Part shown: in pieces, positions 27,186 through 36,049 of the stretch
How positions within the stretch are numbered: the stretch's first letter is position 1
Layout of the letters: every line of letters begins with the position of its first letter
Source of the DNA: Bin5 sp022821545
GTDB lineage: Bacteria > Chloroflexota > Anaerolineae > Caldilineales > Caldilineaceae
Reading direction: 5' to 3'
Assembly (NCBI GenBank): GCA_963664085.2
Contig: CAXXLO010000002.1
Coordinates: 1,364,001-1,428,000 of the forward strand
DNA length: 64,000 nt
Translations under genes and position numbers: made by a program
The notes under the pieces: generated by a model
Seen by the model: the letters and a program-made list of their open reading frames with translations, nothing else
Databases searched by the model: none
Told to the model about the DNA's origin: nothing

Positions 27186-28267
27186 TTGTCTTCACGCAGG
27201 GTGGACGGACGCGCTGCCCAGAGCAATACGAGCAGACCGATGATGGCCAGCCCAATCAGCGCCACCAGTTTGTAAAGGCGATCATCCAGCAATAGGGTCA
27301 GGCCGCCGAAAAGCGCACAGAAGGCCCAGTAGCCAACCACGATAGTGTGTTCGGCCAGGCCCTTGTCGCGCAAACGCAGGTGCAGGTGGTCGCGCCCGCC
27401 CTGCCCCACCGAGACGCCCCGCCGCAGGCGGCTGTAGATCAGCCACACCACGTCCAGAATCGGCAGACCGAGAACCAGCAGAACGGTGGCCAGCCTGGCC
27501 CCGCCGATTATCCCCAGTGCGGCCAGGGCAAATCCGAGAAAATAGCTGCCGCTGCTGCCCATGAAGACCCGCGCCGGCGCAAAGTTGAAGACCAGAAATC
27601 CCAATCCCACGCCGAGCAGCGCCGCAGGCAGCACTGCCACGCTCAGTTGAGGCGGCTGGGTCACAAAGATCATGTGAATGCTCAGAATGGCGCAGAAAAT
27701 GACGGTGACACCGGCAACCAGTCCGTTCAACCCGTCAAGGAAATTGACGGTATTCATCATCCCCATGAACCAGAACAGCGTCAACGGGCCGACCACCCAC
27801 CAGGGGAAGCCATCCGGCCCGAAGAGAAAGCCGCTTGCAAACGGATTGTTGACGTGCTTGATAAAGATCAGACCGGCGATGGCGATCAGGCCGGCGGTGA
27901 CCTGAATTGCGAATTGGGGCCGCCAGGAGAACTCATAGCGGTCATCGAGAAAGCCGGCCAGCGCGCAGAAGGCGCCGCCGATCACCAGTGCAATGAAACG
28001 GCGGCTCTCCTTGGGGTCGTTCTGGGGCGGCAGCCAGGAAGCGTCAAGCAGGGGCAGCGCCCCGGCCATGAGCAGAAGGAGAGCGAGCACGATAAGGGTA
28101 AAGGCGGCGAAGATGGCCAGCCCGCCGGTGCGCGGCACAACCCCCGCGTGTTTGCGGCGCTCGCCAGGACGGTCCACCAGGCCGAGTCGATGGCCGAGCC
28201 GCACGGAAACCGGCGTAAGGATGAGGGTAAGAATCAGAGCGGCAAGCAGAATCGAGAGGTAGAACAC
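27182..28267 (-). CDS. GT4 family polyprenyl-phosphate GlcNAc/MurNAc-1-phosphate transferase (WecA/TagO/MraY-like)
   Basis: The 361-residue protein has about ten transmembrane helices and the family motifs: HAGVVPRTGG near residue 41, LAGFLDDRYEFS (~98), the catalytic MNTVNFLDGLNGLVAG (~172) and a cytoplasmic HLHLRLRDKG loop (~299). It transfers a sugar-1-phosphate to undecaprenyl phosphate to start a cell-wall or exopolysaccharide chain. The HLHLRL loop favours a WecA/TagO-like enzyme over MraY. It overlaps tsaD by 4 bp and follows asnS by 42 bp. Confidence 0.9.
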   Translation of the reverse strand: MFYLSILLAALILTLILTPVSVRLGHRLGLVDRPGERRKHAGVVPRTGGLAIFAAFTLIVLALLLLMAGALPLLDASWLPPQNDPKESRRFIALVIGGAFCALAGFLDDRYEFSWRPQFAIQVTAGLIAIAGLIFIKHVNNPFASGFLFGPDGFPWWVVGPLTLFWFMGMMNTVNFLDGLNGLVAGVTVIFCAILSIHMIFVTQPPQLSVAVLPAALLGVGLGFLVFNFAPARVFMGSSGSYFLGFALAALGIIGGARLATVLLVLGLPILDVVWLIYSRLRRGVSVGQGGRDHLHLRLRDKGLAEHTIVVGYWAFCALFGGLTLLLDDRLYKLVALIGLAIIGLLVLLWAARPSTLREDK

Positions 28268-28309
28268 AGGCGTGACCGGATCAGGCCGGGAAGCGGGCGC
28301 TCCCCGGGC

Positions 28310-29653
28310 CTATGGGCGCATCGAGCCAAGCGTGCGCGGGAAGGCGATCGCCTCCCGCAGATGCGTCAGGCCGCAGATCCAGGCGACAGTCCGCTCCAGA
28401 CCCAGACCGAAACCGCTATGCACGACGGTGCCATACCGGCGCAGGTCGACATACCAGTCAAACGCGGCCATCGGCAGTTCATGCTCCTCGATGCCGGCAA
28501 CCAGCTTATCGACGTCGGCCATACGCTCGCTGCCGCCGGTGATCTCGCCATACCCTTCCGGCGCCAGCAGATCGACGCTGCGGCAGACCTCCGGCCGGTC
28601 CGGTTCCGGCTCCATGTAGAACGCCTTCACCTGTGTCGGATAATGATGGACAAAGACCGGCTTGTCGAACTGGGCGGCAATATAGGTCTCGTGCGGGCTG
28701 CCGAAATCATCCCCCCACTCGATATGGGGCACTTTGTCCTCGTACCCGGGCACCAATTCACCGGCCTCGGCGGCGCGGTTGACCATGTCCACGGCCTCGT
28801 CGTAATGGATGCGCGGAAAGCTGGGCGCCACCCGTTCCAGGGCCGAGGTGTCCCGTTCCAGCAGCTTCAGCTCTTCGACATTTTCCTCCAGGCAGCGCTG
28901 GACGATGTGGCTGACGAACTGCTCCTCGATCTCCATCAGCCCGTTCAGGTCGCAAAACGCGATCTCGGGTTCTACCATCCAGAACTCTTGCAGATGGCGG
29001 CGCGTTTTGCTCTTTTCGGCGCGAAAAGTCGGCCCGAAGCAGTAGACTTTGCCAAAGGCCATAATCGTGGCTTCACTGTAGAGTTGACCGGTCTGGGCCA
29101 GATAGGCCGGTTCACCGTGGAAATCGATCTCGAAGAGGGTCGTGGTGCCTTCGGCCGCGTTGGGGGTGAGGATCGGCGTGTCCACGTTGAGGAAGCCGTT
29201 GCTGTCCAGCCAGCTGCGAATGGCGCCAATGACGGTCGCCCGTACCCGCAATACCGCCCACTGCCGGCTGGAGCGAATCCAGAGATGGCGATTCTCCATG
29301 AGAAACTCCACGCCATGCTCTTTCGGCTGGATCGGGTACTCATCAGCGAGCTGCACCACTTCCAGGGCGGTCACGTCCAACTCATAGCCGCCGGGAATGC
29401 CCGGCGCGCGCGTGTCCTCTTTGACGGTGCCGGTAACCCGCAGGCTGCTCTCCTGGGTGAGTGCGCGCGCGCCTTCAAACGCCTCCGCGCTGACATTTCC
29501 TTTGAACACAACCGCCTGGCAGATTCCCCCGCCGTCGCGCACCTGCAGGAATTGGAGCCGGCCTTTGCCTGTCTTGGTATAGAGCCAGCCCTCCAGGACT
29601 ACCTCCTCGCCCACATGCGCGGACATCTGCCGAATCGTGATTACCTTGTCCAC
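28310..29653 (-). CDS. asnS: Asparaginyl-tRNA synthetase
   Basis: The 447-residue class IIb synthetase has an N-terminal OB-fold anticodon-binding domain (VVLEGWLYTKTGKG from residue 18) and the class II core. The core shows motif 2 around FRAEKSKTRRHLQEFWMVEPE and motif 3 GFGLGLERTVAWICGL at the C-terminus. The motif 2 wording fits AsnRS rather than AspRS. It charges tRNA-Asn with asparagine. It sits in a minus-strand run with a GT4 transferase and tsaD downstream. Confidence 0.95.
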   Translation of the reverse strand: MDKVITIRQMSAHVGEEVVLEGWLYTKTGKGRLQFLQVRDGGGICQAVVFKGNVSAEAFEGARALTQESSLRVTGTVKEDTRAPGIPGGYELDVTALEVVQLADEYPIQPKEHGVEFLMENRHLWIRSSRQWAVLRVRATVIGAIRSWLDSNGFLNVDTPILTPNAAEGTTTLFEIDFHGEPAYLAQTGQLYSEATIMAFGKVYCFGPTFRAEKSKTRRHLQEFWMVEPEIAFCDLNGLMEIEEQFVSHIVQRCLEENVEELKLLERDTSALERVAPSFPRIHYDEAVDMVNRAAEAGELVPGYEDKVPHIEWGDDFGSPHETYIAAQFDKPVFVHHYPTQVKAFYMEPEPDRPEVCRSVDLLAPEGYGEITGGSERMADVDKLVAGIEEHELPMAAFDWYVDLRRYGTVVHSGFGLGLERTVAWICGLTHLREAIAFPRTLGSMRP

Positions 29654-29703
29654 AAAATTACCTCGTCCACAAATCGGTCCTCTGCAGTGATGGTAAGGCG
29701 GCC

Positions 29704-30339
29704 CTATTCACGAGGGGAATGGTCCTCATCTGCGGTGCCCTCATCCGCTGTCTCATCCCCTGTCTCCTGCGCTGCCTCCTGCGCGAAGTCAAGCTCGCCC
29801 TCCTGGGCCTCGTCGTCGACGCCTGAGTCCGCGTTAGGCCTGTTTGCCTCCCCATCTCCATTGTCCTCGGTTGTCGAGGCGGTGGACAGGCCAAACCACG
29901 CATCCAACTGCTGCCCGATACTTTCCAGAAGATACTCCATGCCGACCGGCTGGCTGGCAACGGTAGCGCCGGAAAGGTTCAGCGAGTGATCGGCCTGGAA
30001 CTCCCCGCCGGCCCCCTCCCTGTATGTGGGCCGGATGACATGGGTATAGATATACACCTCGCCTTGCGGCTGACTCTCCTCCTGGACAGCCTGCGCCCGA
30101 CTCGCTCTCGCACGCGCCCCGCTGCCGCGTCGCCGGGAAGAGCGGCGCCGGTTCTCGTTGCGGCGGCGATTCTGGCCTTTAGGCCGAGTTCTCTGCTCTG
30201 GACGGGCGTCATCGCTGCCCGTCCTCTGCTCGGCGCTCAGAGAAGCATCCTGGCCGCCCTTCCGCCGCCGCCGGCGGAAGTAGCGTCGCTTTCTGGACCT
30301 TCCTCTGTCCTGCTTTTCGGGTGGTTCAGTCGCTGCCAT
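29704..30339 (-). CDS. Hypothetical protein with Arg-rich N-terminus and acidic C-terminus
   Basis: The 211-residue protein has strongly biased ends. Residues 10-90 are rich in Arg (runs such as RRYFRRRRRK), and residues 165-211 are rich in Glu/Asp. Between them a short ordered segment (VYIYTHVIRPTYREG then FQADHSLNLSG, ~95-140) looks folded. The basic tract resembles nucleic-acid-binding tails. It lies 50 bp upstream of asnS and 32 bp downstream of the LysM gene, so it is likely co-transcribed. Function unknown. Confidence 0.6.
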   Translation of the reverse strand: MAATEPPEKQDRGRSRKRRYFRRRRRKGGQDASLSAEQRTGSDDARPEQRTRPKGQNRRRNENRRRSSRRRGSGARARASRAQAVQEESQPQGEVYIYTHVIRPTYREGAGGEFQADHSLNLSGATVASQPVGMEYLLESIGQQLDAWFGLSTASTTEDNGDGEANRPNADSGVDDEAQEGELDFAQEAAQETGDETADEGTADEDHSPRE

Positions 30340-30371
30340 GGAAAACTGCTTCCTTTCGCAAAAGCCTGTGG

Positions 30372-31136
30372 TTATTCGCCGCCGGCCACTGTACTCTGCG
30401 CAATCAGTTCACCGCCGGGGTTGCGCAGAACAACGGTAGAGCCGCTCTCCCAGGCCGCTGCATCCCGGCCCCAATAGCGATTGATGCTGTCTTCCTCTCC
30501 GGAACCCGTGTTCAGACGGATCCCGCTGCCGGGCAACAAAAGGATGTTGCCGAAAGTATAGATCGGCCCCCCATCGCGGCTGAGGGTCCACCCTTCCAGG
30601 TCGACGGCGCCATTGCTATCGTTCACGACCCGCACCGACTCCGCGGCCAACTCGCCGGCATTCTCGATTCGAAGTTGCAGACCCCGCTGCGGCAGACCGA
30701 CCGCATTACCCCCTGGCGTGCCGCCCTGCTGTTGAGAGACGGGAATCGTCAGACGCTGGCCAACATAGACCAGATTCGGATCGGCCAGATCATTGATCTC
30801 CATCAGCCTGTTCGGCGAAACGCCGTAACGCGCCGCGATGGCCGACAAACTGTCCCCCGCCTTGACGGTGTAGATTTCCGTCTCGCCCGGATCAAGCGCC
30901 GCCGCCGCGACTGCCGTAGGGGTTGCGGCCGGAGAAGCTCCACCCTCCGGGTCCGTCCGTGCATCCCCTGACGACGGTGTTGCTATCAAAACGACCGCTG
31001 GCGCCGGTGTCGCCGGCACAATCAACTCCTCCGGCCTCGGCCGCCGCTGCTCCGCTATCCAAACGACGGTCACGGCAATCGTCAAACTGACAAAGGCGTT
31101 GACAAGGATGAAGAAGACGAGAAGACGGCGATTCAT
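30372..31136 (-). CDS. Membrane-anchored LysM protein with a lamin-tail-like domain
   Basis: The 254-residue protein has an N-terminal signal anchor (residues 5-28) and a Pro/Ala/Thr-rich linker. A LysM domain follows at ~87-133 (YTVKAGDSLSAIAARYGVSP, then YVGQRLTIP), which binds peptidoglycan or related glycans. The C-terminal ~95 residues (LRIENAGE, VDLEGWTLSRDGG, GSGIRLNTGSG) match the beta-sandwich lamin-tail (LTD) pattern. It is probably an envelope protein. It is divergent from secA, with a ~250-bp gap between them. Confidence 0.8.
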   Translation of the reverse strand: MNRRLLVFFILVNAFVSLTIAVTVVWIAEQRRPRPEELIVPATPAPAVVLIATPSSGDARTDPEGGASPAATPTAVAAAALDPGETEIYTVKAGDSLSAIAARYGVSPNRLMEINDLADPNLVYVGQRLTIPVSQQQGGTPGGNAVGLPQRGLQLRIENAGELAAESVRVVNDSNGAVDLEGWTLSRDGGPIYTFGNILLLPGSGIRLNTGSGEEDSINRYWGRDAAAWESGSTVVLRNPGGELIAQSTVAGGE

Positions 31137-31390
31137 TTAACCGCAAGTGGCCTGTGGCTAAGGGAAAAGATGGCCAGTGGACACCACTAGCCACTGGCCA
31201 CGGTCACATTGTAGCACAGATCGCTGAAACCATGCACTGATGTAGTATTCTTCGCATAGGTCGTTGGCGCTTCGACGGGCAGCGGCAACAGAACAGGACC
31301 CGCTACATTGGCGGTTTCCCTGTGCATGGTAGAATAGGCGGTGCGGCCTGGACTGCGGGAGCCGGCATCGGGCAAAAAGAGGGATGCAAT

Positions 31391-34327
31391 ATGCTGAAAA
31401 AATTTCTGACCAAAGTCGTCGGTGATCCAAACGAGAAGGAGCTGAAGCGGCTTCAGCCTCTGGTTGAAGAGATCAACGCGCTGGAAAACCGCTTCGAACG
31501 GATGGACAGCGACGAATTCAAAGAGATGACCAAAGAGTTCCGCCAGCGGATCGTCAGCGAAACGACGGAGCTGCGGGATGCGCTGGCCGCCGCCGAAGGC
31601 GAGTACGCTTCGGTGGCAGACACCGATGAACAGCGTTTTGCCCGCATCGAAGTGGAACGAATTCGCAAAGAGCTGCTGGACGAGGAGCAGGAGATTCTCG
31701 ACGAGATGATGCCGGAAGCGTTCGCCGCAGTGCGCGAAGCGGCCCGCCGCACCATCGGCCTGCGCCACTATGACGTGCAGCTGATCGGCGGCGGCGTCCT
31801 CCACTCGAGCAAGATCGCGGAAATGAAGACCGGTGAAGGCAAAACACTGGTGGCGACGCTGCCTCTCTATCTGAATGCGCTGGCCGAGCGCGGCGCCCAC
31901 CTTGTCACGCCGAACGACTATCTCTCCAAAGTCGGCTTGCAGTTGATGGGGCCGGTCTACCAGCTGCTGGGGCTTTCGGCCGCGGTCATCCAGAACAGCG
32001 CCGGCAACCCCGACAGAGGCAGCTTCCTTTACGACCCCGAGTTCCCCGCCGAGGACGACCGCTTCCAGAACCTGCGCCCGATCACACGTCAGGAGGCATA
32101 CCGGGCGGACATCACCTACGGCACTAACAACGAGTTCGGGTTCGATTATCTGCGCGACAACATGGTTCTGGACAAGGAGCGCCAGTCCCAACGCGAGCTG
32201 CACTACGCAATCGTGGACGAGGTCGACAACATCCTGATCGACGAAGCGCGCACCCCCCTGATCATCTCGGGCGAGGCGCAGGAGAGCAGCGACTACTACA
32301 GGCAGTTCGCGCAGCTGGTACGCGGCCTGCGGGCCGGCACGGACTACGAAGTCAACGAAAAGGAGAAGGTGTCCACGCTCACCGAAGAGGGCATCGCCGC
32401 CGTGGAGAAAAAACTGGGCCTGGAAAATCTCTACGATCCGGCCCATTTCGAGATGCTCCCCTATCTCGACAACGCCCTGCGCGGCCACGCCCTCTATCAT
32501 CGCGACAAGGACTACATCATCCGCAGCAACGAGGTGATCATCGTCGACGAATTCACGGGGCGCCTGATGGAGGGGCGGCGCTACGGCGAGGGCCTGCACC
32601 AGGCCATCGAGGCCAAGGAGGGCGTGCGCGTCAAGAAAGAGTCGATGACCCTGGCGACCATCACCTTCCAGAACTTCTTCCGCATGTACAACAAACTGGC
32701 CGGCATGACCGGTACCGCCAAGACGGAAGAGGAAGAGTTCCAGAGCATCTACAATCTCGACGTTGTGGCCATCCCAACCCATCTGCCGACGGTTCGCCTG
32801 GATGAGGAAGATGTGATCTATAAAAACCAGTCGGCGAAATTCGGGGCGGTCATCGATGAAATCAACCGCTCCCACGAAGAGGGCCAACCCGTGCTGGTGG
32901 GCACGGTTGCGATCGAGACCAGCGAACTGGTCAGCCGGATGCTGAGGCGCCGCGGTATTCCTCATGAGGTGCTGAACGCCAAGAACCACGAGCGCGAGGC
33001 GACGATCATTGCGCAGGCGGGGCGGCCCGGCGCGGTTACCATCGCCACTAACATGGCCGGCCGCGGCGTCGATATTCTGCTGGGCGGCAACTACGAGGGC
33101 CTCGCCAGAGATCAGCTGCGCAAAGACGGCGTCGACCTGACCGGCATCCCACAGCTGGCGTGGAACCACTGCCTGGAACTGCTCAAAAACGACCAGGACC
33201 CCACCGAGACCTATAACACGCGCTGGGCCGCGGTCCTCAAGGAAAGGTGGGACGAAACGAAGCAGGACCAGGAGAAGGTGAAGGCTGTGGGCGGCCTCTA
33301 TGTGGTCGGCACCGAGCGCCACGAGGCGCGGCGCATCGATAACCAGCTGCGCGGCCGCTCCGGACGTCTGGGCGACCCGGGCGCCAGCCGCTTCTTTCTC
33401 AGCCTGGACGACGATCTCGTGCGGCGCTTCGGCGGTGACCGGGTGACGGGTGTTATGGACCGCCTCGGCCTCGAGGACGACCAGCCGATCAAGCACAATA
33501 TGATCAGCAAAGCGATCGAAAACGCGCAGACCCGAGTCGAGGGCCACAACTTCGATATCCGCAAGCACGTGCTCAAATACGATGAGGTCGTCAATGAGCA
33601 GCGGGAGACAATCTACATGCAGCGGCGGCGCCTTCTGAACGAACCGTCCCTGAAGCCCGCCATACAGGAAATGATCACCGACGAGATCGATGGGGCTGTG
33701 CAGCAGCACACCGCCACGCGCTTTGAGGAGGAGTGGAACCCGGAAGACCTGCTCCTGGCCTTGCGCACCGTCTTCCCCTTCCCGCAGAACTTTGACCCGG
33801 CCCCGTGGCAGGAGCTGGACGCCGGCGCCATCACGGAACAGGCCGCCGAAATCGCGCATCAGACCTACGACAAAAAGGAACAGGAGATCGATGCCGGCAT
33901 GCTGCGCGACGCCGAACGCCAGATCATGCTGCGCGCCGTGGACCATCGCTGGGTCCGCCACCTGACCGATCTGGACAGGCTGCGCGAAGGCATCGGTTTG
34001 CAGGCCATTGCGCAAGTAGACCCGCTGGTCGCCTACAAGCGCGAAGCCTTCGCCATGTATCAGGAGTTGATGAACGACATCCGCTCCGACATTGTGACGA
34101 CGATCATGACGCTGCAGGTTCAGAAGGCGCCGACGCTGCCCACACCGATTGCGCGCAACATCCAGACAAATCGATCCGACACATCCCAACCGCGAACGGT
34201 GCGCAACACCAACAACCGGCCCAAGCGCAACGACCCCTGCTGGTGCGGCAGCGGCAAAAAGTATAAGGTCTGCCACATGAGGGCCGATGCAAAACAGGGC
34301 GGCGCGCCCGTGCGCGAGGTGGCGTAG
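31391..34327 (+). CDS. secA: Preprotein translocase motor ATPase SecA
   Basis: The 978-residue protein drives post-translational export through SecYEG. It starts MLKKFLTKVVGDPNEKELKR and has Walker A MKTGEGKT near residue 145, the DEVDNILIDEARTPLI DEAD-type motif, the preprotein cross-linking domain and the second NBD with TNMAGRGVDI. The C-terminal SEC-C zinc motif reads RNDPCWCGSGKKYKVCH. I chose the ATG at 31391 because GAGGG lies just upstream and this is the conserved SecA N-terminus; the frame is open further upstream. A DPSD-like insert follows the TNMAGRG region. Confidence 0.97.
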   Translation: MLKKFLTKVVGDPNEKELKRLQPLVEEINALENRFERMDSDEFKEMTKEFRQRIVSETTELRDALAAAEGEYASVADTDEQRFARIEVERIRKELLDEEQEILDEMMPEAFAAVREAARRTIGLRHYDVQLIGGGVLHSSKIAEMKTGEGKTLVATLPLYLNALAERGAHLVTPNDYLSKVGLQLMGPVYQLLGLSAAVIQNSAGNPDRGSFLYDPEFPAEDDRFQNLRPITRQEAYRADITYGTNNEFGFDYLRDNMVLDKERQSQRELHYAIVDEVDNILIDEARTPLIISGEAQESSDYYRQFAQLVRGLRAGTDYEVNEKEKVSTLTEEGIAAVEKKLGLENLYDPAHFEMLPYLDNALRGHALYHRDKDYIIRSNEVIIVDEFTGRLMEGRRYGEGLHQAIEAKEGVRVKKESMTLATITFQNFFRMYNKLAGMTGTAKTEEEEFQSIYNLDVVAIPTHLPTVRLDEEDVIYKNQSAKFGAVIDEINRSHEEGQPVLVGTVAIETSELVSRMLRRRGIPHEVLNAKNHEREATIIAQAGRPGAVTIATNMAGRGVDILLGGNYEGLARDQLRKDGVDLTGIPQLAWNHCLELLKNDQDPTETYNTRWAAVLKERWDETKQDQEKVKAVGGLYVVGTERHEARRIDNQLRGRSGRLGDPGASRFFLSLDDDLVRRFGGDRVTGVMDRLGLEDDQPIKHNMISKAIENAQTRVEGHNFDIRKHVLKYDEVVNEQRETIYMQRRRLLNEPSLKPAIQEMITDEIDGAVQQHTATRFEEEWNPEDLLLALRTVFPFPQNFDPAPWQELDAGAITEQAAEIAHQTYDKKEQEIDAGMLRDAERQIMLRAVDHRWVRHLTDLDRLREGIGLQAIAQVDPLVAYKREAFAMYQELMNDIRSDIVTTIMTLQVQKAPTLPTPIARNIQTNRSDTSQPRTVRNTNNRPKRNDPCWCGSGKKYKVCHMRADAKQGGAPVREVA

Positions 34328-34371
34328 CTTCCCGGCCTTGGCGGGCAGTGCAAGGCAACCGGAGCTGACTG

Positions 34372-36030
34372 CTACCGCAGATAAGTAGTCTGGCCAAAAC
34401 AGGGTGCATCAAAGGGTAGCTGTTCAGCTGCTTCTTGTTCTGTTGATTCGCCCTTCACAGTCGGAATGAGACGATAGATCATGCCGCTCGAATAGCCAGC
34501 GGCGTATATGTTGCCCGTTTCGTCAGTGCCAATACTGCTTATTGCGGTGTTAGCGCTGACGAGTTGTGTACTTTGCCATCTGTCTCCTATACGCTGCAAC
34601 CCCCAAATTCTTCCTTTGCAGAAATCGGCATACAAGAAAATCCCAGACAGGACCGCACCGCCTGCGATCACGCACATCCCTTGTACGTGTTCATAAACGG
34701 ACACGGGCAGAACTACATTAACTACGTTACAAGATTTGCTTTCATATTGATTGCAGTAATCCCCCTCCCAGACAGGCCATCCGTAGTTTTCCCCTCCGAT
34801 GCTCTCCGCGCTCTGAAAATTAACCTCCTCTCTTCTTACCTCGCCCGCGTCAGGAATGTAGAGAGCGCCGGTCTGTCTGTCAAAAGCGAATCCCCAGGGA
34901 TTACGTATACCCAACGCCCATATTTCATTGCGATAGCCGTCAACTTCTACAAACGGGTTGCTGGCAGGAATGTCGTAGGGCTTTACGCCAGATTCCACAT
35001 CGATCCGTAAGATCTTTCCCAGCAACGTACTGGGATCTTGTCCGTTCTGTTTGTCCTCAATGCCGCCGCCGTCCCCACTGCCAATGTACAGATAACCGTC
35101 TGTGGGCCCGAATGCTATGGTGCCGCCATTATGGTTCACATTCGGTTGCGGGATCGTTAGCAGGATCTCCTCACTGTCAGGATCAGCTTCGTCCGGATTG
35201 CCGGTAGTCGCAAACCGGCTGATAACGGTTTCGCCGGCGGCATTTGTATAGCTCACGTAGAAATGCTGGCTGTCTATATATTTTGGAGGAAAAGCGATAC
35301 TAAAGAGCCCCTGTTCTCCACAGCATTTCACACGATCTGAGATATCCAGGAACGTCGTATCATTGATAACGCCGTCCTTGAGGATGCGCACGCGTCCTTT
35401 ATGCTCAACGACAAACAGACGGCCGCTGCCATCGCCGGCATGAGTCGTTTGCACGGGTAATTCAAACCCGGAGGCTATCGTATTGAGTTGCCACTCGCTG
35501 AATTCAATTGCGTTGAACACCCTCACTTCGTACCATCCGACCCAGCCCATACTTTGTCTGGTCAGAATATACACCTTATTAATGCGTCGCGGGGGATCGA
35601 CAAAGATTTCCAATGTCTGCCCATTCTCGGTGTGGAAATTGTCGAGTCGTTTATACGGGGTCGTCGTGTGAGAATCATCTCCCAACCAGATTTCATGTGT
35701 GGTAAAGCCAGCTTCGCTTTGCGTAATAACCAACTCGATTTTGTTCACCAGATGGAATTCATCGAACTCAATTGAAAGCCACTGCGGCGCGTAGTCTTGC
35801 GCAGTCCACATTGTCCCTGCGTCGCCATCATTTACATTCACCAGAGCAGGGTTCTTTACCGAAGCTTCCACGCTTCCCAGCGCCGCGATGTTTTCTCCCT
35901 GCACGGCCAGGTAGGATTGCGGTGTTGGCGTTGCTACGATTTCGGCTTGGGCGCTAGCGGAATGGCTGAAGCCAACCAGTAGCAAGAACCCTGCATAAAG
36001 TACAAGTGGGAACGAGGCAAGAATCTTCAT
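34372..36030 (-). CDS. Secreted PQQ-dependent sugar dehydrogenase-like protein with N-terminal discoidin domain
   Basis: The 552-residue protein has a Sec signal peptide (residues 1-29, ending SASA). A discoidin/F5-8C-like beta-sandwich follows at ~40-165 (DGDAGTMWTAQDYAPQWLSIEF). A soluble glucose/sorbosone dehydrogenase six-bladed propeller spans ~170-530. Propeller hallmarks include FVVEHKGRVRILKDG, EQGLFSIAFPP, NHNGGTIAFGPTDGYLYIGSGDGG and RNPWGFAFD. I preferred the ATG at 36030 because GGGGGGA lies just upstream; a GTG at 36042 is in frame. Family members oxidise sugars or related alcohols with PQQ, but some lack activity. Confidence 0.87.
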   Translation of the reverse strand: MKILASFPLVLYAGFLLLVGFSHSASAQAEIVATPTPQSYLAVQGENIAALGSVEASVKNPALVNVNDGDAGTMWTAQDYAPQWLSIEFDEFHLVNKIELVITQSEAGFTTHEIWLGDDSHTTTPYKRLDNFHTENGQTLEIFVDPPRRINKVYILTRQSMGWVGWYEVRVFNAIEFSEWQLNTIASGFELPVQTTHAGDGSGRLFVVEHKGRVRILKDGVINDTTFLDISDRVKCCGEQGLFSIAFPPKYIDSQHFYVSYTNAAGETVISRFATTGNPDEADPDSEEILLTIPQPNVNHNGGTIAFGPTDGYLYIGSGDGGGIEDKQNGQDPSTLLGKILRIDVESGVKPYDIPASNPFVEVDGYRNEIWALGIRNPWGFAFDRQTGALYIPDAGEVRREEVNFQSAESIGGENYGWPVWEGDYCNQYESKSCNVVNVVLPVSVYEHVQGMCVIAGGAVLSGIFLYADFCKGRIWGLQRIGDRWQSTQLVSANTAISSIGTDETGNIYAAGYSSGMIYRLIPTVKGESTEQEAAEQLPFDAPCFGQTTYLR

Positions 36031-36049
36031 GGATCCCCCCACAGAATAT

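Noticed and set aside
27347..29989. 880-residue plus-strand frame across GT4 and asnS genes
   Set aside because: It runs opposite two recognised genes and shows no family motifs; it is a coding shadow.
31187..34276. Long minus-strand open frame opposite secA
   Set aside because: It is antisense to a well-conserved SecA; such frames are common in GC-rich coding DNA. The same applies to long antisense frames opposite the GH29, solute-binding protein and DUF1156 genes.
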